Part shown: positions 37,876 through 47,570 of the stretch, piece by piece
How positions within the stretch are numbered: the first letter of the stretch is position 1
Layout of the letters: each line of letters starts with the position of its first letter
Source: Rhizophagus irregularis
Lineage: Eukaryota; Glomeromycota; Glomeromycetes; Glomerales; Glomeraceae
Length of the DNA stretch: 64,000 bases
Direction of reading: 5' to 3'
Assembly: GCF_026210795.1 (NCBI RefSeq)
Contig: NC_089438.1
Location: 1,695,501-1,759,500 of the forward strand
The notes under the pieces: generated by a model
What the model was told of the DNA's origin: nothing
Seen by the model: only the letters and a program-made list of their open reading frames with translations
The model's database searches: none
Translations under genes and position numbers: made by a program

Positions 37876-38041
37876 TACCGTATTTTGCGGGCCACAGTAC
37901 CGATTTTATTATTTAAAATAAATTTAATAAATACTAGGCATTACTCATAATAATACCCAAATATTATATAAGTTTTATACATTATTTACTAATCTGAAAT
38001 CTGTATTATACCCAGGGTACTATGGTTCCCGTTATACGGTA
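37876..38041. mobile_element. MITE with ~26-bp imperfect terminal inverted repeats
   Basis: The left end reads TACCGTATTTTGCGGG then CCACAGTACC; the right end, reverse-complemented, reads TACCGTATAACGGGAACC then ATAGTACC. The arms match with a few mismatches and a 2-base gap. The interior is AT-rich and non-coding. The element is about 166 bp. A flanking TA on both sides is possible but cannot be separated from the arms. Confidence 0.6.
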
Positions 38042-38185
38042 TATTGCTGGTCCATAAGTTGAATGACAAAATATGAAGCAATTATAATTATTTATATAAA
38101 CTACTTCGTAGAAATAATGAGTAGTATGAAACGATCATAAGACTTACAAATTTTTAAAATTTGAACGAATTAAATTAAAAGAAAA

Positions 38186-38421
38186 TACCGTCTAGCATTA
38201 TAAAATACCCGGGTCTTATACAAAAATTATTGATGAATAATACCCGGGAGTATTTCGTTAAATACTGAATATATTATAAGAGAGGGTATATGTAAGTTTG
38301 GCCAGAATCAAACACTGATTTGCCAGAATTAGGGGGGGATATATTATACAGTAACTATGAATAATAAACCTGGGTCTTATAAAATGGGGGTACGTTCAAA
38401 AAGGGATACTTTTAGACGGTA
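38186..38421. mobile_element. Second MITE sharing the TACCGT terminus
   Basis: It begins TACCGTCTAGCATTATAAAA and ends with the complement TTTTAGACGGTA. Internal arms also pair: ATAAAATACCCGGGTCTTAT on the left and CCTGGGTCTTATAAAAT on the right contain partly inverted and partly direct copies. The length is about 236 bp. The shared TACCGT end with 37876-38041 suggests the same transposase family. Confidence 0.5.
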
Positions 38422-38771
38422 AAGAAGAATGGTAACCGGTTTTTTAAAAAGAGCATTAAAAAAAATTAAATAAAGTTTATTTGTTTTCAAAACAAATAAT
38501 AATCATTCACTTTTTACCGTAGTCGAATTTTGGAAATTTGGCTAATTTTTTTACTGGTTAGACCGAATCCCGATCGGTTGAATCTTTCAATTATCAGATT
38601 CATAGACAAAAAAATATACTTGTCAACCATTAGATAGTAGAACACTTATATTTACCTTTCTCGCTAAAACTAAATTGGAAACAATAATGTGAGAAAAGAA
38701 ATTTTTCTTGGAATATATTTGTTTAAAGTTAAATTAATACTTGTTATTCCATAGATATCAATGAGTAACTC

Positions 38772-39002
38772 CGATGCTTCGGGTGTTTCAATCCGCGGAT
38801 ATCCGTCATCCGCCTATCCGTATTCTTTTATCCGTTTATCCGTGTATCCGAAGATATCTGTATTATGGCACGCCATATATTTGAGGATATCCGACAGTGG
38901 ATTTAATAAAAAACGGATTTCCGTCACTGCACTGACGGATGACGGATATCCGCGAGTAGCAGAAAGACGGATTGCATCACTAGCCTCGGCCCCCGAGCAT
39001 CG
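38772..39002. mobile_element. Foldback element built on ATATCCG words
   Basis: Outer arms CGATGCTTCGGGTG (38772-38785) and CCCCGAGCATCG (about 38991-39002) are inverted. Inner arms CCGCGGATATCCGTCATCCG (about 38793-38812) and CGGATGACGGATATCCGCG (about 38936-38954) are perfect inverted copies over 19 bases. Between them are five TATCCG words. The GC content is well above the surroundings. It is about 231 bp and non-coding. Insertion into AT-rich host DNA is inferred. Confidence 0.65.
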
Positions 39003-40137
39003 TGTATGTGTATATGGAGTTTTTATTAGATATTCATGAAATAACTCATTGTGTATGATGTGATACTTTTTTATACTTTTTTTTATACCGGTGGAGTAAT
39101 TGACAAAAAAATACATCGGTGCAAAAAAAAGGTACACACGTGATAGTACTACGCGCATTTAAAATATTGAAAACGGAAATAAACGATTTTTATTGGTATC
39201 AGTAAAATCTAATTTTTTGGATATTACAGATAGCAACGTACATAAACGTAAACTTGTAAGGGCATTATTACTATACGATAAAACGATAATAATTTCTTAC
39301 ATACATATTTATTCATTGGGATTAAATTGGGGTTTCCTATTCCTTTTTTTTACGGCATTTCCGATTATCCCTTTTTTACCGACTTTTTTTTTGTTATTGA
39401 ATGATTTTCTATTTACGCTTTGTACGATTTAACTAACTTAATAATTCCCACGCGATAAATTAAAAGAGGCCAAAATTTCTATTATAAAGGAATCAAGAGA
39501 AATTAAGAATTAACGAAGAGTTCTTATTTGTGCAAAAGAAATTCATTTTACGCATCCAGTGTTACTCTGATTGTATTGGTTTTCTTTTGTCTATCAACTA
39601 TAATTTAGTGTATATATAATAAATATATATATTTTTTAAGCGCAAAGACACGTTTCGAAACGATGTAGATCAGAAATTGGTCATTTATTAAATACGCGAC
39701 ACGATCAATTATTTATTTTTTATTCAACTTTTTATTTATTTTTTTTTAATTTACCAAGTTTTTGCTTCACATTATTAAGGATAGTTGCTGCAAGGAATTC
39801 AAATATAACTTTAAAAATGTATTGTTTTATTTGATGATAGTTTTTGTTTAACCCATAACTGGATTTTTTTTTACTATATAATATGTTCGTCAGTCCAGTC
39901 ATTCTATTGGCTTGACGCTTTCGTTAGCTTATGTTCACCACCTTAGAAACGAAAAATTGAAAGATGCTAGAACGCTTGAACTTCTAACTAGAGGTTAATT
40001 TATAAATTATAATAATTATTTTAAGTAATTGTTAGATAAGGGAGTTTTTGGACTCCCTTTGGCCCTTTTTATTGGGATAGGATTTGGATTGACTTGTTTA
40101 TTCCAACTTTTAATTTATCATTCATACAAATTATTAT
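39003..40137. other. Non-coding region with one possible short coding remnant
   Basis: Mostly AT-rich. The + strand at about 39895-39995 reads SHSIGLTLSLAYVHHLRNEK and continues to a TAA, without a start codon or partner exons, so it is at most a remnant. Confidence 0.3.
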
Positions 40138-40365
40138 TTAGGAGGGACTTCAGTTTGAGTTTTTTCGCTCTTATTTTCTAGTTCCTCTATCAGTCTTTTA
40201 ACTTCATCTTGTAAATTGCTATTTTCTTCCCCAAAAATTTTTTTCAATATCTTCTGAATATTGATCAATTTCTTGCTGGATTTCTATCTTGAATTGTTTT
40301 AAATGATCAGTTAGTGACTTGATAAGTTGTTCCGCTTTTTCAGGAGTTACTTTTTCTTTTTTTTG
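40138..40365 (-). pseudogene. Remnant of a coiled-coil protein C-terminus
   Basis: The minus strand reads TPEKAEQLIKSLTDHLKQFK, IEIQQEIDQYSEDIE, then after a one-base frame change at a homopolymer near 40244 continues NSNLQDEVKRLIEELENKSE and ends ...TEVPPK with a stop at 40138-40140. Heptad-like spacing of L/I suggests a coiled coil. There is no start codon or upstream partner. The frame change could be a natural mutation or a homopolymer error. Confidence 0.45.
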
Positions 40366-40379
40366 AATACTACTATAAC

Positions 40380-41220
40380 ATTAGCTGATTGTTTCCTAGA
40401 ATTACTTAAAATGGCGCACAGGCAATATCAAAAATTCCTTCTGTTCAAATAATGATTTTAAACAAAAATGTACTGCTATTTTTAATAAAAGATGGAAAGA
40501 ATTTAATATTAATACTTATATGTTAGCATTTTTTTTCCATCCTAAATATCAAGGTAAGAAGAATATTATATTAATAATTCAAAAGTTTATGATATATTTT
40601 TTAATTAATAAATGTAAAATTTTTTAGCATTTTGTTTTCAACGAAATATTTTTAAAATATTATTTCTAAGGAAGCTATTAATATTTGGAAAATCATTGTG
40701 GTGGAGGAAAAGATAGTTCTAATCTTTTACTTACACAATTTGGCTTATAATGAACCTTTTGATGACCCCATTTGTAGAAGGTACCAATAATCCAGTATTC
40801 TTACAAATTAGTGGACTTCTTTAGAATTAAAAAAAGGAGATGATCCTATTAGAAAACTTGCATTAAGAATGCATGAAATCATGCCTCATAAAGATGGTTT
40901 CTAGCAAATGATGTACCAAGATCAGAGTTAAAATTTTTAGATAGTAATATAACTTCAGAAGAGATTGATGAAACTCTAATCAAATTTCATTATCAATAAA
41001 TAATGGAACTGATTTATTTGATAAAAATAATGAAGTTGATTTTGCTTTTAATTGAAGAACTGAAGTTGTAGATTTAAAAGAAGTAAATAATAATGAATTA
41101 AAAGTTACAATTTTGTTGATTTGTCAGCAAGTTTATTATTAAATAATAATGACAATTACAATGATCAAGATGATGAAAAGTGTATAATGCACTATAGAGA
41201 ATTAAATTTTGACAGATAAT
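40380..41220 (+). pseudogene. Degenerate hAT-like transposase relic
   Basis: Fragments in shifting frames resemble the C-terminal half of hAT-family transposases: YMLAFFFHPKYQG (the LA.FLHPKY segment), NIWKNHCGGGKDSSNLL, WTSLELKKGDDPIRKLALRM followed by HEIMPHKDGF (the W......PL..LA..I....P.SA segment), and an acidic tail ending in DDEKCIMHYRELNF. Stops and frame changes are frequent, so it is dead. The catalytic residues cannot be traced. It lies just upstream of the SAM/ATPase/nuclease gene. Confidence 0.5.
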
Positions 41221-41696
41221 CAAATAATTATATAATTATAACTATATTTACTATTCAAATAAATTCCATCTCATTCCAATTTTAAATCCCATTTTATTCT
41301 AAATTCCATTTCAATTCTAAATTCCAATCTCATATCCTATATCTTATATTTCATTTTAAATCCTAATTAATTTAACTTTTTTTTCATTACAAAAAAAATT
41401 TTTTTTATTGCAAAATTTATTTTTTATTGTAAAATTTATTATATTAATAATAATAATTATTATTATAATACTGCATATAAAATATAATTTTTTATTTATT
41501 ATTTAAAAACTTACATAATTATAATATATACAGTATATATAATTTATTAAAATGACTCATTAAATCTATTTATTAATTCATCTACAACTGATTTGTACAA
41601 CTGTAAATTTCTTATATATATATAGTAAATAACTGCAAATTTTTTCTTTTTCTGAACTATATAACATTGACTGCATTATATTTTTTTCAAATCAAA

Positions 41697-44600
41697 ATGT
41701 CTAGTATTATTACTACTAATATTTCATATAAAGTTGTAAAAGAATTTGATACAGAGGCTTTGATTACTTTTTTAATTAGAAAAAAAATAGACTTTAATGA
41801 AAATGAAATTCAAATTTTTCATGATCAAGGGATTAATGGTGATAGCTTTCTTATGTTAAATGAAAAAAAGCTTAAAGAATATAAAATTCAAATAGGACCA
41901 AGGGTTAAGCTTATTAACTTGATTAATAATTTAAATAATCAAAGTAAGTTCTATAAAATAGTTTATTTGTATATCTTATATGTTATTTATACAGACATTT
42001 TTCTAGTTAATTATTTCATAGTATTTATTATTTGTTCTTATAATTCAACTGTTTATTATAATACATATAATACTAAATACTTAATTATTTTTGAATTCTT
42101 ATACTTTTCTTTCCTGATTCTTATCATCAAATCTACTCAAAAAATACATTCGTATTATTGTAGAGCAATCTGCTGATATTGGTAAGTAAATCATAATAAG
42201 TTTTTGTCAATACAATGAATGTTGTATATCTGATATTTTACTTTTTTCTGTATCATATTGATAGTTTCAAATATTTTGCATTTACCTTTCTTGATAGATA
42301 GTGGACCACCAAAAAAATGCTTAAAATTGATTAAAGGTATCTGTAAACAGTTTTGTCTTTTGTCCAATTAAATTTAAAGTACTTATTTTCTATATTAAGT
42401 ATAATGTTAATCTAATTATATTTTACTTTTCAGATTTTGAAGAAAATGATGATGAAGAAAAACCAATGAAGTGGTTAAAACAAGCAAAAGGTGAGGTTTT
42501 CAAAACATTTATTATTTAATAACTATTATTTGCTAATATATATATACATATATTGTACAATAAATAAAAAGAAACTAATAAAGCATTATTTCATGGTGAG
42601 TAATTTTGACATTAATATAATATTAATATATTTAAAAAATTGATTACTATTGACACTTTTTCTATTATAAAAGATAATCCAAACATAGTTATTAATGGAA
42701 ATTATATTCCAGATGTATCAGATTTTGCCAAATTTATTACATCAGGCATATTTGTAGATAAATCACTTTTTATTATGGAGTTCATGATTTATGGTGAACA
42801 GGCCAATCTGATTACACGTCCTCATCAATTTGGTAAATCTACAAACCTTTCAATGCTCTATACCTTTCTTACACCAACATTTACCGAAGAAGAAAAAATA
42901 CAAAGACTTAGTTTATTTAAAGATCTCAGAATTTCTGAATTCAATTGGTTCATTAAATTAAACTTTGGCAATTGGCCTGTTATTTACATTAGTTTTAAGG
43001 TAAGTAAACTTAAATGCTTGATGCAATTTTTTTTTACAGACAACTTTAATAATAAAACTTATTTTACTAGGATCTTAATATTAAGAGTTGGCAATTAATG
43101 CTAAATTCTCTTAAACAAAAAATGGTAAAACTTTATGAAAAGCATCGTTATATTCTTGATGATAAAAAACTTTCAAATACTAATGAAAAATTTTTTAAAA
43201 AGATCCTTAATGGAACAACTGATCAGTCATATTTAACTGATGCACTTTCTTCTCTAGCAGAATATCTTTATATATATTTTAATAAACGTTCTATTATTCT
43301 CATTGATGAATATGACTGGCCAATGAAAAATACAGAAAAAATAAATTATGATGATGTTAACTTTCTATTCCAATCCATGTACTCAAGTGTAGCAAAGGTA
43401 AAAAATTTTTACTGTTAGATATAAGATTAAATTTAATGGCTAAATACTTTCTTTAATGTAGGATAATGAATATGTGCATAAAATTCTATTTGTTGGGCTT
43501 CTTCCAATAAGCTTTTTGTCTGGACTCAATAATGTGGAACATTTTCCAATACATATATTACCATCTATACATAAACGTGCTTATTTTTCAGACTCCTTTG
43601 GATTTACCCAAAAAGAAATTGAAGCCCTAATTAGAAAAAGTATATTGAAAAATATTAATCTCAGTGATCTAAGTTCTTATTACAATGGATATCAAACAAG
43701 TATAGGAACAAATATCTATAACCCATATTCAATGATATCATTTCTAAAAAATGGTGTTATTACAAATTACTGGATCAACAGTGGTTCAGAAAAAACACTT
43801 GTAGGATATCTGAAAAAGTGTGACCAAAGTATTAAAGAAAAGATTCAGAAACTTTTCTACTCTTTTTATTCATCACAAAATGATAAATTATTTGTTAAAG
43901 TGAAACTCATGTCATGTCTCCAATATGATATTTTTAAAAAGAAAGAACTAGAAATAGATGCAGTTTTTACTTTGCTTTACTATAGTGGATACCTGACTGC
44001 AAAAATGGATGGTGCCAATGCTAGACTTAAAGGAGAAGTTGTTGAATTTTGGAAGAATACCAAAATTAAACTTATGATTCCAAACAGAGAAGTTGCTGAA
44101 CAATGGAGAGAGTGGATTTATGAAATAATAGGTACAGATCAAGTAAAGATGAATAAAAATATATATAATTTATTATTCAAAAAGGATATAAAGACATTTT
44201 GTAAAGAATTCCCTGCAATATATATGGATATGGTATCCTACCATGACATCGGTGATACTACAAGAACTAAGTTGCATGAGGGCTGGTACCATGCATTTGT
44301 TCTTGGGTCACTTGCAATGTATCATGGTGATGACTACCAAGTTGTATCTAATCGTGAAGTTGGATTAGATCGTGCTGATATTCGCATTATTTCTACTAAT
44401 AAAGAGTATAATACCAACATCACTTTTGAGTTTAAAGTTGCTTTATCAGAAGATTGTGATATGATGGAAAGTTGTGCTGAGAAAGGATTAAATCAAATTG
44501 ATGAAAAGAACTACCGAGCAAATACTCCAAGTCATGTTAAGACAATAGTTGAGGTTGCCATAGCATTTCACAAAAAACATGCTTTTATCTCTGCTCATGT

Positions 44601-44868
44601 ATTACAACGTATAGAAAAAGGATCTTCAATATCTTCCAACTGGAAAATTTCTTTAACAGCTAAATCAGAGTCTTTTCAGATGCAGAGAGATACAGTAAGT
44701 AATTTCTCAAAGAATAAAAGTGATGATGATAGTGCTACTTCAACAGTTTGTAAAAATTCACTCAAGAGATGCAAAGGGATCACTACCACTAATAATCGTT
44801 GTAGACGTACAGTAAAATTTGGTAATTATTGTTATCAACATAAGAATCAAAAAAACCTGAGGAGTTAA
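41697..44868 (+). CDS. SAM domain + AAA-like ATPase + PD-(D/E)XK nuclease protein (8 exons)
   Basis: Exons 41697-41943, 42164-42181, 42298-42336, 42434-42490, 42572-42595, 42674-42999, 43071-43397 and 43462-44868 join in frame to give 814 residues; the first five junctions are all phase 1. Residues ~10-80 are a SAM domain (EALITFLIRKKIDFNENEI ... LKEYKIQIGPRVKLI). Next comes an AAA-ATPase-like (PF09820-type) domain with Walker A RPHQFGKSTNLSML and Walker B IILIDEYDWPM. A PD-(D/E)XK (PDDEXK_9-type) nuclease follows, with HAFVLGSLAMY, DRADIRI, then FEFKVAL as D...ExK. The C-terminus has a small zinc-binding motif RCKGITTTNNRC ... YCYQH. ATPase/REase pairs of this kind occur in many fungi and bacteria and in Crinkler-like effectors. 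Whether this one acts in host interaction or genome defence is unknown. All key motifs are present. Confidence 0.82.
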
Positions 44869-45229
44869 TTCTTTTAAAGCTCAAAAACTTTTCTTATAAT
44901 TACTGCATTATGTAGATAATAGATATATGTTCGTTTTTAGGCTTTTTTTCATTTGTATATCGCATCAAATATTCTTTTTTCTTTTACAATTTCGTGTTAA
45001 TAAAGTTGATCCACCCATATCGGTACATACCGTGTTCACTTTATTGTGTTGTATGGTCAAAATAGAAATTTAACAAATGATCAATATGGATAGATTCCAG
45101 ATCTATTATTATACCACTCTTTCAGGAAGTTGATTTACATATCAGTAGTGTAATATAACTAATATAATGCTGTTTTGTATATATATCATCAGGAAATTTT
45201 ATAGCGCGAAAAATTGCGTAAGTTTACGA
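44869..45229. other. Short intergenic region
   Basis: Downstream of the SAM/ATPase/nuclease gene. An ATCGGTACATACCGTGTT partial palindrome is at about 45020-45037. No gene is seen. Confidence 0.35.
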
Positions 45230-45745
45230 TTTTGTAAGTTTATGAAAGTTTATGGCATAATATTTCGAAAAATTTCAAAATATTACGTAAGTTTACAATT
45301 TCGTAAGATTTATGTGATATTACGGTTAAAATATTACGTAAGTTTACAATATCGTAAGATTTACGCAATATTACGGTCAAAATATTCTGCAAATTTACGA
45401 AACTGTAAACCTGCGTAATATTACGGTTGAAATATTTCGAAAATTTACGAAACTGTAAACCTGCGTAATATTACGGTTGAAATATTTCGAAAATTTACGA
45501 AACTGTAAACCTGCGTAATATTACGGTTGAAATATTTCGAAAATTTACGAGACTGTAAACCTGCGTAATATTACGGTTGAAATATTTCGAAAATTTACGA
45601 AACTGTAAACCTGCGTAATATTACGGTTAAAATATTTCGAAAATTTACAAAACTGTAAACCTGCATAATATTACGGTTGAAATATTTCGAAAATTTACGA
45701 GACTGTAAACCTGCGTAATATTCCGTTTCGAAAATTTACGAGATT
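45230..45745. repeat. 50-bp minisatellite containing the palindrome CGTAATATTACG
   Basis: Seven well-conserved copies of a 50-base unit (AAATATTTCGAAAATTTACG + AAACTGTAAACCTGCGTAAT + ATTACGGTTG) begin at 45380, 45430, 45480, 45530, 45580, 45630 and 45680; the last is shortened. Two or three more diverged copies lie to the left (45230-45379) with TTACGTAAGTTTACAAT. Each unit contains CGTAATATTACG, a perfect 12-base palindrome, and TTTCGAAA. Non-coding. Confidence 0.9.
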
Positions 45746-45966
45746 GTAAACTGCGTATGCAGTAGAACGTATACAAGGGGCATGTGATACTATTGAATAA
45801 TCAAAAATAATATAAACACCTTTTCTTTTATATAAACACCTTTTTTTTTAAGTTTGGGAAAGCAAATTTATTTTTATTTACGAATTTTTTATTATTTACA
45901 ATTTTTATGTTAAAAATTAAAGTAAATTCTAATTTTTATTATAACTTAATAAAAAAATATACATTT

Positions 45967-46050
45967 GATACTTGTTCGCTACTATTTTATAAAATAGTAC
46001 CCAGGCTGTACGGCGTGGACGTCAGTATCGTCACAGCAAAAAAAACGTGA
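45967..46050 (+). repeat. Interspersed structured repeat, copy B
   Basis: This shares TAGTACCCAGGCTGTACG, GGACGTCAGTATC and CAGCAAAAAAAACG with the copy at 17800-17873. Its ends pair as GATAC (45967-45971) with GTATC (46025-46029), where the other copy has GGTAC with GTACC. Nearby, CCCAGGCTGTAC at about 46000 is inverted as GTACAGACTGGG at about 46070. It lies about 70 bases downstream of the Myb-like gene. Confidence 0.5.
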
Positions 46051-46118
46051 GTCTCCAGCCGATATTTGGTACAGACTGGGCCTACTTACTCACTTAATAA
46101 ATAAAAAAATAAAAATAA

Positions 46119-46759
46119 TTATCTTCTACGATACGTAGGTAAGTTTCTCCTTCTCCTACGATCATCACGCGTATCTAAAATTAATCAAATTTATCAAATT
46201 TAAAATGTGAACGTAAAATAGAATGTAATATTAATTATAAAATTTTATTATAGTATAATTACCCGGCCTCTCCCAAAATCTCGTTCTAAATTCGCGATAA
46301 TATCTTTGGCCGGTACGCGTCCACAGCCGCCGCCCAGGCTGATCAGGGGTACCATTACGATAAAGGACATAGTTCTAAATATCAAAATCAGTTTGAATAT
46401 TCGGTAAATACATTTAATTTAAATGAATGTAATTTTATTTATTTACTTACATGGTAATCCCTGACGAGGTTCCTCCACTTTTGGCTGCACTGTTGCCCGG
46501 AAACCCTCGTTCGAAATATTCTATTTATTCTGATTCAATTAAATGGATTGGTTAATTTGAATTTAAATTCTTTCTTAAAGAAAATTATAGATATTAGTCA
46601 TATGAACCTATTGGCAACAGAGTCCCAAAAATCATGGCGGCTCTTACCATTAATATTATGGTAGGCGCGGTTTCTGTCGCGGCGTATGTCGACAAGTTCG
46701 TCCATCATAGCCCAGTTCCAATGGACGTTATAGGAACGACGACGTGTTTGGCGAGGCAT
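46119..46759 (-). CDS. Small Myb/SANT- or trihelix-like DNA-binding protein (4 exons)
   Basis: Exons 46759-46608, 46520-46451, 46374-46263 and 46174-46119 join in frame to give 129 residues. The protein is basic (MPRQTRRRSYNVHWNW at the start, RRRRRNLPTYRRR at the end). The core WNWAMMDELVDIRRDRNRAY ... HDFWDSVANR ... GQQCSQKWRNLVRDY has the spaced tryptophans and the C-x2-K-W-R-N-L third helix of Myb/SANT-like (Myb_DNA-bind_4, GT-factor) domains. Such domains occur in trihelix transcription factors and in accessory proteins of PIF/Harbinger transposons. The flanking repeat at 45967-46080 hints at a transposon context, but no transposase is nearby. All introns are GT-AG and the frame is intact. 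Confidence 0.65.
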
Positions 46760-47570
46760 TATTAGATTTGATTTTATTTTTATAATTTGATTTTGGGATG
46801 AGTAAAAATTTGAAAGAAAGTCGTAAAATGTCACTTTAAATAAAATTTTGAACAATACCTCTTTGGTTTGATTTTATTTCTCGTTTCAATTAAAATTTAA
46901 TTTATTAGACTTTTCATCATTAAACATATTAATTAAATCTCATGCGGATATGGATTATCTAAATATAAATATCATGATTCTAAATATAGATATAAATCAC
47001 TTAATTTATTTTAATTTTTTTTTAAAAAAAAAATCTTAGTTTGATTTCAATTAAAAATAATTAAAAATCATGTACATGTTTTGGTTATTTAAATATAAAT
47101 ATCAATATATTATATTTAAAAATAAAACAATTTATTATTAGCACATTCTATTGAATTTTAAAAAAAATCATCAATATATCATATTTAAAAATAAAACAAT
47201 TATATTCTGATTAAATATTTTGCGTACATTTCTTAAAAAAAATCATAAAAAAAATCTTGTACGTCGTACATGCAATTACTAAATATCATCCCCTTGTGAT
47301 AAATAAAAAATTACGCAACACAAATTCAACACAAACTCAACACAAATTTAACAAATTTAACGAAATTTGGCCAAAATTAACAAATTTTTTACCAGAATTA
47401 TCAACACAAATTGAACACAAATTTCAGTCACGATTTATTTATGTCACGCCCGTGTTGTTAATAATTAAATAAATAAATCTGCATTTTATTTATGATATGG
47501 AAAACGTGACCATAAATTCTTTTAAGGATATAATTTTATTAAAATAAATCAAAACTCCTATATCAAGTGA
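46760..47570. other. AT-rich intergenic region
   Basis: Contains two related ~60-base segments: CATATTTAAAAATAAAACAA recurs near 47110 and 47180 with AAAAAATCAT nearby. CACAAATTCAACACAAACTC-type words recur at 47320-47415. No supported gene. The right part is adjacent to the 3' end of the Plavaka-type transposase. Confidence 0.4.

Noticed and set aside
38761-39158. Open frames on both strands around 38.8-39.1 kb
   Set aside because: They result from the TATCCG repeat foldback element, which lowers stop frequency; composition is not protein-like.
39193-39432. Hydrophobic plus-strand open frame
   Set aside because: Phenylalanine/leucine-rich translation of T-rich DNA; no motif or neighbouring exon.
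45230-45745. CRISPR array from the 50-bp periodicity
   Set aside because: The whole 50-base unit is conserved, with no unique spacers; it is a minisatellite.
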